From NCBI GenBank assembly GCA_021234155.1, contig JAJEKV010000013.1, positions 14,673,877 to 14,737,876 on the forward strand: a stretch of DNA of 64,000 nt, given 5' to 3'. The notes below the pieces were generated by a model. That model was given only the letters and a program-made list of their open reading frames with translations, was not told the DNA's origin and searched no databases. This document shows, in pieces, positions 53,900-64,000 of this stretch; position 1 is the first letter of the stretch, and each line of letters opens with the position of its first letter. This DNA is from Isoetes taiwanensis (Eukaryota; Streptophyta; Lycopodiopsida; Isoetales; Isoetaceae). A program made the translations under genes and the position numbers.

Positions 53900-55153
53900 T
53901 ATGGCATCCTCAGGTTCGCTTTTTTGTCGCTCTGTCGAAGCTTTTATTCGATCCTGTGTCATCTGCTGTCGAGCGAAGGTTCCGAGGCATCTTCCTCATG
54001 GCCTTCGTCAGCCACTGTCAATACCAGATGGACCTTGGAAGAGCATTTCTATAGACTTTATTTCGGAGCTGCCACTCTCTCGAGGTTATGATGCCATCAT
54101 GGTTGTTGTTGATCGTTTCTCTAAGATGGCTCATTTTATTCCCTGTAACATCACCATCACCAGTGAGGGAACATCGGATCTTCTTCTTTGTTAAGTAGTC
54201 AGACTTCACGGCTTGCCCGATACTATCGTCAGCGATCGTGGACCGCAGTTTGTCGCAGGTTTTTGGAAGCGGCTTTTGGAGTTATTGCATATCGACTGCT
54301 CACTGACATCTGGTCATCATCCAAAAAGTAATGGGTAGGCAGACCGCACTAATCAGACTCTGGAGCAATATTTAAGGTGCTTTATCAGTTATCAGCAGGA
54401 TGATTGGGTCGATTATCTTCCATTAGCTGAGTTTGGCTATAATAACTCAGTACATGCTTCCACTGGCCAGACTCTGTTCTTTTTAAACTCTGATTAGCAT
54501 CCTCGTTGGTCCCTTAGTGTCGCTGGCGGTGACTCTGTCAATCCTAATGCCGAGTCTCGACTTGAGAAACTCCGAGCTCTTCAATCAGATCTTCAGCATC
54601 ATCTTCACCGAGCACAGGAACGCTATCGACATTATGCCAATTTGCATCAGCGGAAAGCTCCTAAATTTCACGTTGGTGACCTTGTCTGGCTTCTTCATAG
54701 GGACCTGCCTACCTCAAGTCCCTGCAACAAACCTGACTATCGTCGCCTTGGTCCTTACCGGATCACGGCTCAGATCAGCAACGTGGCATTCTGGCTCGAG
54801 CTCCCTCTAGCTGTTTGGCTCCATCCAGTATTTTATGTTTCTCTATTGGAGCCCTACATAGTTAATATTTTTCCGGATCACATTCCTCCGCCGCCACCAC
54901 CAGTAGAAGTTGATGATCATGAGGAGTTCGAGGTTCGAGAAATTCTGGACTCCAAGTTTCTTCGTCGACGATTGTATTACTTTGTCGATTGGGAAGATCA
55001 CTCACCAAGTGATAGAACCTGGGAGCCTGCCGAGAATCTGACTAATGCTCTTGATAAAATTGCGGAGTTCCACCGACGTTACCCGGATAAGCCAAGTTTG
55101 AATACTTTAGCCCCAGCTCCGAGGACTCGTCGCCGTCGTAGGAGGGGGGTGGT
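53900..55153 (+). pseudogene. Ty3 chromovirus integrase with chromodomain
   Basis: One frame runs from about 53910 to 55157 without shifts but with in-frame stops at 54192 (TAA), 54336 (TAG) and 54495 (TAG). It reads IRSCVICCRAKVPRHLP, then WKSISIDFISELPLSRGYDA, VVVDRFSKMAHFIPCN, VSDRGPQFVAGFWKRLL, TNQTLEQYLRCF, LAEFGYNNSVHASTGQ, the basic RYRHYANLHQRKAPKF, VGDLVWLLHRDL, DYRRLGPYRITAQI, and a C-terminal chromodomain (EEFEVREILDSKFLRRRLYY, FVDWEDHSPSDRTWEPAENL). The first two catalytic Asp are kept. The expected ...TER... is ADR here, so the third acid is Asp instead of Glu and is preceded by a stop. The chromodomain targets chromovirus insertion to heterochromatin. Protease, RT and the integrase zinc finger are missing (5' truncation). 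Confidence 0.9.
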
Positions 55154-55789
55154 GTGACGACCATACGGATATTCGTATCATACGAACATTATACTCGTAT
55201 GTATAAAAGATGGTCGTTATACGGATGCAAAATGGTAGTTGCATAAGATAGGATTTAAACTTGCAACCTTGCAATTGCGAGTCCCACACCTTTACCAAAT
55301 GCACTATCTATATTTGTTAAAGTCATTCCCTTCCGTCTCTCTCATATGCGGGGCTGTTTCCAGGAGGTTCTAGAATATTCTAGAACCTACATACATGTGT
55401 GACACTTGGCATGATCTCATCCATTGGAGTGGCACGATCCTGACCGTTGGCCTAGATATATAAGAAGAGACCTCTTCTTGTCGAACCATTCCAGTTCAAC
55501 GCCAGTCTTGAGCCTTTTAGGCATCTGTCTCGTGTTTTCGCTCGCCTTTGGGCCATTGTACGAGTTTGGCCAGGTGGCGCTTTCCCAAACCATAATTAGC
55601 TTAATTATCCGTTTTTAAATATTAATTCCTTAATTATAGGTTATTGTCCTTAATAATTAAATTAGCATAGCTAATTTAATCCCTTTTAGGTCAACCCCCT
55701 AGGTTACCATACCCCATGGTGGCATATCTATACTGGGTGACGTGTCAATATATTTATACGTATACCGTATAAATACTTGGAACGTCACA
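55154..55789 (+). repeat. 3' LTR of the chromovirus
   Basis: It starts TGTGACGACC directly after the purine-rich AGGAGGGGGGTGG (55141-55153), a good polypurine tract. It ends GGAACGTCACA at 55789, with inverted TGTGACG...CGTCACA ends. Length is 636 bp. It contains TATATAAGAAGAG near 55453, a likely promoter. A tRNA-like stretch on the minus strand around 55262-55300 (GGTTGCAAGTTTAAATCC) may be an old SINE piece. The 5' LTR is not in the window. Confidence 0.85.
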
Positions 55790-56159
55790 AATGTAGGGGC
55801 TTCATTCCGTTAAGTGAAGGAAGATGGTACTTCTCATAAGTCCATCCTGGTACACTTTAATTCAGAACTATATGACTAATGCAGCGGTTTTGAAGCTGTA
55901 CTTCAAGCACCACAATTTTGAAATGTGCTTAGTGCAAAATTCTTACAAACCATGCCTTCAAAGCAACACCTTCTTCTTCTGGCCAACTTGTTACAAGAAA
56001 CTTCTAGAGCAAGCCCATCAGTTGTGCTGAAGGCATGTGCCTCCCGCATGATCAACCACTACAATCCTCATTCAGATCACATCAATGCCTATAGATCGAA
56101 TTGGTCTTCAAAGCTGTCAAAGAATCTTAACCTTCAGTCAGGAAGAGTAAGTACTCATA
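55790..56159. other. No gene assigned
   Basis: Plus-strand frames around 55824-56167 overlap in three registers and match nothing I know. Confidence 0.4.
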
Positions 56160-57066
56160 AGATATAACAACATATAAAAAGCACTTAATATTGTATGCCT
56201 CACTGCACATGCACATGCACCAAGGCTCAGAACTCTCATTCCATGCATTTCAAAATGTACATATGCAGGTGTATATGCAAGTACTGCTTCATTTAAATAC
56301 AAAATGCATGTAAGAATACAACTATATGAGGAAATGAAATACATGCTTTCCAACTTGTCTTAAATCAACATAATATGCTGATATACATACCAACATGTCA
56401 TGTGATAGCAACCTTGATCCATCTTAATCATGCGGCGACACTTCTTGCACCTTTTCCATTCTTTGTACTGAGCCAAGTTGTAGAGCATAGCATCCCTGCA
56501 TTCTTGTGGTTGGGTGACAAGCTGTTGATAATCTTTGCATGACATATATATGCATGCAAAGGTACTTTCGACAATCAACACAAAAGGGTCTTGCACATGG
56601 TATACAATTTACCATTGGTGGGTGAGGGTTGCTTGAGAAACTTCGGTAATTTACAAAGATCAAAGGGCATGACAATCCATTAGTGCTGAGCATTTTGGAA
56701 ATGGACAGGGAATAGGAACTTGGTTATTACTACTCTTGACCTCTCCATGTCTTGCAACACAGAATTTGGGAAACACCTCTCCAACATATACATCTCACTA
56801 CTAAATTTGTCTGTCTTCAAATGAAGCGGGTTATCAAGTAGCCAACTTGGAAAAAGCGTGCATAAATTGCATCTCTTGCAAGTTCTTCCGTCTTGTGGAT
56901 GCAATCCAAATGAGTAGCAGATCCTTTTAAGATATAACAACACATAAAAGGCACTTAGTATTGTGTGCATCATTGCACATGCACGTGCATCAAGGCTCAT
57001 AACACTCATTCCATGCATTTCAAAATATACACACGCAGGTGGATATGCAAGTAGTGCTTCTTGAAG
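56160..57066. repeat. Duplicated ~138-bp segment flanking the RBR relic (56160-56300, 56931-57066)
   Basis: Both copies read GATATAACAACA(T/C)ATAAAA, CACTGCACATGCAC or CATTGCACATGCAC, CTCATTCCATGCATTTCAAA and GATATGCAAGTA(C/G)TGCTTC, in the same orientation. They bracket the RBR-related exons, so they are probably parts of duplicated introns or flanks. Confidence 0.8.
56390..56900 (-). pseudogene. RBR-type E3 ubiquitin ligase relic
   Basis: On the minus strand, about 56900-56680 gives SSEMYMLERCFPNSVLQDME and, frame-shifted, a KFYCP-like KFLFPVHFQNAQ. 56660-56570 gives NPHPPMVNCIPCARPFCVDC. After a one-base shift MSCKDYQQLVTQPQECRD, LAQYKEWKRCKKCRRMIKMD and QGCYHMTCW follow (to about 56412). 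C..C.R.FC..C...(W)H..MSC..Y followed by W..C..C...I....GC..M.C is the in-between-RING and start of RING2 of plant RBR ligases. A GTATGT donor follows CYHMTCW, so an exon border seems kept, but no next exon with the catalytic Cys is found before 55800. RBR ligases pass ubiquitin through a RING2 cysteine. This copy is probably dead. Confidence 0.7.
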
Positions 57067-58252
57067 GTTGGCATAATAGAGTAAGTTATATTGTGGCCTT
57101 GTGAGTAAAGGAAAGGCAAGTATCATGGTAATGGATAAACAATATAGGATGTTGTATTCCGCGTGAGTGGCATGGTTCTAAGGTAAATTTTGCATTTTGG
57201 GAAAAGCTAGTATCTTTCCTTGTTCAATAAAGTACATAGGTGTTGGAGCTACATCAATGACAGCCAGGCTTGTGACTTCCTTGACATATTTGTATTGTGA
57301 TCATGATCTTCACTAGTAAGTTAGCTACTTTGACATGGTTAGGTTGTGTGGGCAAGCTCAGCAAGGGTAAAATTTAGGCACATGTAAATAGTGAATGTCT
57401 ACACATATTTTAGTCTTTGGTATTCTATTATGTACTTGGATCCTCCAAGGGTCGGGCTCCTAGGTTAGGTTGCTCTGGCGTGCTCATGTTCATCTGCGTT
57501 TCTCTGTGGTATTCTTGTGCTCTGCGACACCGGGTGTAGTTTTCCTGGCAGGGATGCTACATCACCTCTGTGACTCCATGGTAAGAGGTCCTCCAGTGCC
57601 AAATGTGGGCTGGGAAGTGTATGCACATACGAGGTAGCTACATGGCTCAGAACGTGAGCTAGCTGGGTATTTCTTTGCTAACAGGGCTTGCATGTAGGCT
57701 GGCTGAGCTTTCCATTGTCCCAGAGCTATGTTATGATGTTTTGGTATTTGACTATATTTCTCTGCTTCTAATGCTCATGTTTGGTATTTCCTCAAATTAT
57801 GTTGTCATTGTCTAGCACTTTACTCACATATGATCTGGTGCTATTTGCTTGTGTTTACATTCTTGTTATCCAAGATTTCCAAGATGTTCAATACATGGAT
57901 CCCCACTTAGTTACGAGGACTAACCCCAATGCATGTGCAGTGCAAGAGCAAGGCAGTGATCAAGCTAATGGTAGTAGTGCAGTTGTGGCTCGTGGTTGAA
58001 CGAGAAGTTTCTGAGGTTGATTTGCTAAAGTTGGATGCTATAATTGATTTCTTTGGATATTAATGTTATCTAGTTATATTGAAATCATAAGTAATTATCC
58101 ATTTAGTTTTGGAGTATGTAATTTCAACTATGTAAAAGGAAGATCCTAGAAGTAGTGCAAGTTTTGACAAGATCCCGAGTTACCAGGAGGGTCAACTCGA
58201 TAGGCTCGTCGCATAATTTATGGCCAATCCAATGCAATCTACCGGTGAACTA
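57067..58252. other. No gene assigned
   Basis: AT-rich. A plus-strand frame at 57781-57999 ends QYMDPHLVTRTNPNACAVQE with no known domain. Confidence 0.45.
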
Positions 58253-58426
58253 TCAAAAGTTATGTACAAGCTCAACCTCAAGCTTATGAGGATCAAGCAA
58301 TTCCCTGAGTCCAGGAATTACATCACCCGACAGCGATCGCGGGTCGGTCAGCACCCAGCTTAGCTCATCACGGGCATTCTCGGACATGCGGTGTGGTCGT
58401 CCAACAAAACTCCTAGCTGCCTTCAT
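58253..58426 (-). CDS. Short unrecognised ORF, 57 codons
   Basis: The ATG at 58426 opens a frame that ends in TGA at 58253, with TAG right after. The product reads MKAARSFVGRPHRMSENARD, then ELSWVLTDPRSLSGDVIPGL and RELLDPHKLEVELVHNF, well balanced in composition and GC-richer than its surroundings. The minus-strand frame continues beyond the two stops, so it may be an exon or a piece of a longer decayed gene. I do not recognise the family. Confidence 0.3.
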   Translation of the reverse strand: MKAARSFVGRPHRMSENARDELSWVLTDPRSLSGDVIPGLRELLDPHKLEVELVHNF

Positions 58427-60417
58427 GTTTGTGGCTTTTGAAATAATAAAGGCCTTAAAAAGATAAACATAAGAAGTTTGTTGGGTTTAAAAATAACAAG
58501 CCCTTAAAAAGATAAACCAATAAAATAATATAAGCCCTTAAAATAATATAAGCTTCTTTATTTTCCTTTCCTTTTCATTTTCAACTACATCTTTTCCTCT
58601 ATATTTATACAAGTCCCTTGTTATTTAAGGTCTGTGCAAAATGAATTGTGTATTGTACGAATAAATTGTCCTTAGACTGGTAACTGACGCAGCTGGCCGA
58701 TGTTGCTTCAAATGGCGCAGCTGCTCCACAATACAATAAGATTTATTCAAATTGAATTCAAATTGCATGTAACTAGTTATGGTGCGTTTGCCGTGATGCT
58801 AATTTGAGAAGTGGTTGTTTGCTACTAAAAAAGATTTGGAGCATGAAACTTTGCATTTGAGGATTGTAGGAGCAACTATTGAGCACAAAATTTGCATTCT
58901 CACCACATGTATTTCATATACAACAATTTGGGCATCCCCGTTGCAACTATTGGCATTGCAAGGCCTAGGAAGAATCTTCTATGTTGAGGGATAGGCAAAA
59001 GATTGATGTCTAGCAATATCAATCATAAGAAGTTGTGTATGTCACATGTGCTGATGTACAATGTTGTGTACTTTTTATATGTAGAGCATAGACCAATTTC
59101 TTTGACCCGAGTATGTATCAAGGTGTGAAGTAAAATTTGGAGCATTGAAATTTCACCATATGCTTTGAGTTCAGTAGATATTCAATGATGCTATAAAAAA
59201 TATTTGAAGGCTAGAAGTACATGGGAATGTAGATTTTCCATCACCAAACTCATGCACCTAATAGGCTTACTAAAACATAGTTCAATAAGGATACTCAATT
59301 CAATTTGAAATCATGAACACAAAGAGCTAAATGGCATGAGATGTGACCACCTCAACGGTATTTAGCTGCCATTTGCCTTAACAAATATCAAAATTGCATT
59401 GTAAGGTTTGAGGAAATAAGAGTACATCATAGGTATTGTATTTGAAGTTGTTGTAATGAATGCTTTAGCGAAGTCAAATAATCTACATTGACATTTATAA
59501 AAGACTTTATTAAAAAATATATCCGAACTTGGCAAGTTATAGACACACTGATTTTGCTACGAAACTCATGTAAATTTTTTGAAGATTCAATCTAGAAGTT
59601 TATCAGCCTTTTATGCCACAACATTGACCAAAAATGTGCATGAAATTTTGAAAGACATTATTTTTGAAAGTGCAAAGGACACAAATTCAAGAACATGGTA
59701 CCATAAAAAAAGGCGACAAAAGACATGGAAAAGCTTGTTACAGAGTTAGCCTACTTCACTTTTGCAAATTCAAATGCAAGGACATACGATTGGCACAAAT
59801 TGTAGTCTAAAACTTGCAGGTTCCTCGTATTAAAAGATAAAAGGACATTGCTTAATGGTTTCCTGGGCTCGTTGACATCACGCTTGAGACAATGTAATAA
59901 TGAGTTCATCCTTTTAAAAAATATCTTGCACAAAAACTCGTGCTTTTAAGTCTTGGACCTTGCACTTCTATGCAAGAAATAGTGCAGGAATTAAACGAAT
60001 GCCTTTCTTCTAGAAGGGTAGCTCTGTATTTATTGTCTTTGAATTCAATTCAATCCAATAGCACTTCAAGAATGTCTTGCCACTGCAAGCATACACTATC
60101 ATTAACATAGCACTTGTAACATGGAATCATGTATGTGCCAAAACTAACGTCGATAAATCAAAGCATCTACGATCAAGTTTAACCACGTATGGGTTTGTCC
60201 ATGGCATGCTCATATTAACCAAGTTTGAGAGGTACCGTAAAAGTCTCAATCGTGTCAAAGTTGAGATGTACATTCCTTCCGCCATCAACCTTCATGCATC
60301 TTGATGGCTTTGCAATGGCTCCATGCACCTCTTCACATACAAATAAATGAGAATCACATATAAAAAATGCATGAGCAAGTCAGACACTTTATCCATTTCC
60401 ATAATCATAGCAAAATT
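58427..60417. other. No recognisable gene
   Basis: Long AT-rich stretch with stops in all frames. AAAAAGATAAAC and CCCTTAAA words repeat around 58450-58550. Confidence 0.5.
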
Positions 60418-60760
60418 GAATACTTTGTCTTAAGAAAAACTGGTGCCAGTGCATCAAGCAGGAATTTTGCCCTTGATCAGGTTGAGCCAATAATGCCTTA
60501 TGTGTTTGAGGACCTTCGTGACACGTTGAACAACACATTATCTCAAATACCAATATCATACATGTTCTGATTTTACGCACAACCTAAGAAGCATGCGACC
60601 AAACAAAACACATACTTGGATACTTTGTCTTAAGAAAAACTGGTGGCCAGTGCATCAAGCAGGACTTTTGCCTTGATCAGGTTGAGCCAATAATGCCATA
60701 TGTGTTTGAGGACCTTCGTGACACCTTGAACAACAGATTATCTCAAATACCAACATCAAG
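60418..60760 (+). repeat. Tandem duplication, period ~199 bp
   Basis: 60418-60560 and 60617-60755 share ATACTTTGTCTTAAGAAAAA, GCATCAAGCAGGA(A/C)TTTTG and CAGGTTGAGCCAATAATGCC through TTGAACAACA.ATTATCTC. A third, more diverged relative is at 63905-63985. A coding frame over them is not convincing. Confidence 0.85.
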
Positions 60761-61799
60761 TTTTGACCTGGAAATTTCTCTGCAACATTATGGCATATTA
60801 TTCATCAAAGAGAGAGAACTACAACTTAACAAACACAGATTTTAAGCACAACCTAAGAAGCATGCCGCCAAATAAAACTTCTCATTACATTGAAACAACT
60901 TTGTCATCTGACAGTATCAAATTTTTTGGTCAACGATCTGCATGTCTGCGTATACCTCTGCATACACCTAGTGTTCTAATCATGACTATTGCTTTTGCAT
61001 TGCCAATGAGGCAAATTGCTTGTGTGATGGAAGACAATGAGATGAAACAGCAAATATAAATTACCACCGAAAACAATGTATTGAAGCCTCACGGTTTTAC
61101 CTGCATTCTAGCAACACTATATCATGAGGCATGTCTAAAGTAAGGACTTCATCCTGTCATTCAAGTTGACACATTTAGAATAATAGACAAAATAGTACTT
61201 GTGAGCAGAATATAGATCTTATTTTGACATCTAAATTGTTCTAGATAATACAAACCCTATCCCATTCCAAACTAACTTGCATAATGAGAAAGATCCAAGG
61301 ATAATCTACATTCTCTGGATAGCCTATTTGGGTATTGACTCGTTGATAGACATATTCTTTCAATTTTGCAAAAAGTACAACAGATAAGAGCACAGATTTT
61401 AAGCAATGATCTAATGCATAAGCAATAAATTTGAACCAAAGTGTTGCAAAAAATCGCTTATCAAGGTGTAAAGGCAGAAGCCCCAGCTCAAATTAGTTTT
61501 GGATTGAGCAATTCATGGTCTAAGGCTCCTTGCAGAATTGAGCCATTGCACAAATACTGTTTGGATCTTTGCAAATATGCAGTGACTTTATAGAGCATGG
61601 AAGCAGATCATTCAAGAGCTTTCAGCATCTTCTGGTATGCAGATATTGGAAGGACTATGACTTGAACAAAAAAGAGCAACTGTACAAACTTTCTAGAATC
61701 TGAGAACCTATTGCTAGCATGTGATGAGGTGATGGATGTTGAACACGTGAACATCTATAACAAATAATCTGATTACACTTTGTAAGCTGAAAACATTAA
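60761..61799. other. No recognisable gene
   Basis: The plus-strand frame 60763-61059 is open for about 98 codons without a known motif. The rest is AT-rich. Confidence 0.45.
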
Positions 61800-61928
61800 C
61801 CACATCATTTAAAATATAATTTACCAAGTAGAGCATACAGAAATGAAAACGTACAGCTAGTACAGCCACATCATTTAAAATATCATCTACCAAGTAGAGC
61901 ATACAGAAATGAAAACGTACAGCTAGGG
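61800..61928 (+). repeat. Tandem duplication of a 65-bp unit
   Basis: CCACATCATTTAAAATAT, ACCAAGTAGAGCATACAGAA and ATGAAAACGTACAGCTAG are repeated head to tail with two differences, so the duplication is young. Confidence 0.9.
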
Positions 61929-63904
61929 TTTAGAACTGTTTACCAGTATCTTTGAGCCCTCTTCTCTGATATGTAGTCAACTCTTATTCGATTCCACCAT
62001 CTATCATGAAGAATTCCTAAATCCAAGCAATTTCTAGGGCAAAGAATGTCTTAAGGCAAAGCCATTAGTCTAGGGTTTCCATCCTCACTCTAGAATCCTA
62101 GTATCAAAGAGGACATTTTTCTTAAGGAATAACATTAAAGTCTTTTGCCATTTTAGTGGATCTATAAGCAAAAATTCTAGCATGATGTCCCCTGAATAGG
62201 CACTTCCTCTGAAAATAATGGTGAAAATGTTGCTACTTGGATATATGACCTTAGGTATTTAGCAAACGCCATATGCATTATCATTTCAATGATAAAACCA
62301 GATGCTTCACTGTACTGTGAAATGGCAAACTATCACTAAAAGGTCCAGAAGAACTAATTATCTCAAAGACTGGTACATACTCTTTGCTGCACATGCTCTT
62401 TTTTCAAGATGAGAGTAATGAATCCCCTATGCTTTGGACTAAGATGAGACAGAATGCTTCAAAGCATGTGAAAATCTAGGGAAAATCTAGGTTCATGGCA
62501 GTTACATAAAAAAGCAATGCATGATAAAACCATCTGGCATCTGTTGGCAACCCTAAACACAACAAATAGGTACCACTTAGAACGCAATGCATCTAAAGAA
62601 ATTACAACAGGCCAGAGTATGCTAGATAACCATAAGCTGCTCAGCCACCACAAATCAAAGAAATTTACCTTGATTTAAATAATCCTTTGTCACTCGCTTG
62701 ATGCAGCATCCTATATCTACAAAGTGGTTTCATGAAAACCTATAAATGCCAAAGATGAAAACTGAAGCTCGAATAAAGAATATAGGTAACATGCATGCCA
62801 CAACAACTTGATCCTTGTTAAGAAACCAAGACTAAAGATGGTGGTTTACCTGCCTATCAACGAAAAGAGAAAGGCAATTCACTTTATTCTTATTTAACAG
62901 CATATCTATGATATAAATTACAAAAACAATCATTCTAAAGTAGAGCTAGACGGTAATGCTTGAAAATAGCAACGCCTAATGATGAATTTTGAGAAAACAC
63001 TGGATTGGGACCACTTCTTGTATCTAGATGATTGGTCATCAGATATGAAATGGACACAAAGTACTCATATCAAATATATGTGATAGAAATTTAAGGCGTG
63101 TCAAAGATCCGATGTGCAATCAAATAGGGTGTCCAGTCTGATGTAGGTCTTTCATTTGAAGTGCTTACTTCCATTCTCAAGATGTAATCCATTTTGCATA
63201 GCGAAGATCTGTACAGGCATGAAATTTTTTCACAACATTTAACTCTGCAACCATATGACTATGACTGCATTTTGCTTGTAATTACTTAGCACAATGCTTC
63301 AGAAATACTTGGAGAATGACTAATGACAGCTATGGTGCAAACCTTTTGAACAATTGAGAAGCCAATTCTTAAAGCACTGCAAAGTGAATGCCACAATCAA
63401 ATCATCAAACTGGGAAGGGAAAACCAAAGGATAGGATGAAGGAAATTTACCAGATTACTCAAACACATCAACATTTATGATCTAAAGATTGCACTGCTCA
63501 TTATATAAAGATGGAAAGTACTTGTAGCAAAGATCGTATATGCCCGCTAGAAACATGTTGCAATTCTGATGGTCTAAGCAATAACAGTGACTAAACATAC
63601 GCCTTGCATATAACTGAATAGCAAATCCTCATCTACCATGTATGCCATATATTCTATAACTAAACTTTGTCTAAGATCTGGCGTACATTCTTCCTTCACT
63701 TATTCGTGGTGCATAGTCACTGATCTGTAGTTAAAAGGCAAAGTAAAGCCAGGATGGAGTAATTTATATAACTAAACTACAAAGGAAGAAACTGTGTCAA
63801 ATTGAATGAACAAAATATGGCAATCATGGTAGAATATGGCCAGTCAGAGCATGCTATTACACGGTTTACCTGAATTTGAATAGTGAACTTGAAGAATTCC
63901 ATGG
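61929..63904. other. No recognisable gene
   Basis: AT-rich, with no frame above about 65 codons and no domain. It could be intronic. Confidence 0.5.
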
Positions 63905-63985
63905 CCAAAGGGAAAAATGGTGGCCAACGCATCAAGTACGATTTTTGTCCTTCATTAGATTGAGCCAAGAAAGCATTTTGTTTTT
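63905..63985 (+). repeat. Third, diverged copy of the 60418/60617 repeat
   Basis: AAAAATGGTGGCCAACGCATCAAGTACGATTTTTG in two blocks, then GATTGAGCCAAGAAAGC, matches the 60640-60700 sequence with about 20 percent differences. The repeat is therefore dispersed as well as tandem, suggesting a small repeat family. Confidence 0.6.
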
Positions 63986-64000
63986 GAGCATGCTCCTCTT

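Overview
The window looks like nuclear DNA of a land plant with a large, transposon-rich genome, most likely a fern or another non-seed plant. The evidence is a PLS-class pentatricopeptide-repeat (PPR) gene without introns in its repeat region, further PPR remnants, a plastid psbD fragment, a plant BAT1/GABA-permease-type pseudogene, an RBR ubiquitin-ligase remnant, and dense nested LINE, Ty3, TRIM and Mutator-like insertions. The fern assignment is inference; land plant is well supported. Only the PPR gene at 25.0-26.9 kb has a long intact reading frame. Nearly everything else recognisable is a mobile element or a decaying gene copy.

Layout. 1-7.2 kb: a LINE ORF1 relic behind a duplicated leader, a decayed DDE-type transposase gene, a Ty3-type gag fragment and an unrecognised pseudogene with a DGQH motif. 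7.7-18.3 kb: one LTR retrotransposon on the minus strand with about 1.47 kb LTRs and a TGGTATCAGAGC primer-binding site. No polymerase is visible in it. Its first ORF begins MARTKQTAR, identical to the start of histone H3, and five copies of a ~67-bp hairpin flank that ORF. 18.3-25 kb: a PPR relic split by a 440-bp TRIM, then non-coding sequence and a LINE 3' end. 25-27 kb: the PPR gene. 27.5-34.4 kb: an LTR-like piece, the BAT1-like pseudogene, a truncated LINE and a P-class PPR relic. 34.4-35.9 kb: an ATT microsatellite, a plastid psbD piece, and part of an LTR plus leader related to the 7.7-18.3 kb element but in the opposite orientation. 35.9-45.4 kb: an L1-like LINE split by a 6.46-kb Mutator-like element that has a 9-bp target duplication and carries a ~1-kb tandem duplication full of short AAATGCAAAG repeats. 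45.4-50.7 kb: two more LINEs, a duplicated SINE-like unit and a 52-bp minisatellite. 50.7-64 kb: mostly non-coding, with a Ty3 chromovirus integrase and 3' LTR at 53.9-55.8 kb and an RBR ligase relic at 56.4-56.9 kb.

The item most worth following up is the 7.7-18.3 kb element. Its predicted protein would, after removal of Met, expose the same first eight residues as histone H3 (ARTKQTAR), joined to a charged coiled coil. Three hairpins lie in its 5' leader and two just after the ORF. Pairing in the hairpins is kept while the paired bases change between copies. I know of no described element with this pairing, but I cannot search databases from here.

Limits: many reading frames are broken by single-base shifts. 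Local differences between repeat copies suggest that some breaks could be consensus errors, so pseudogene calls rest on what this sequence shows. Several long open frames start at TTG or GTG codons, so starts are given only where an ATG is present.
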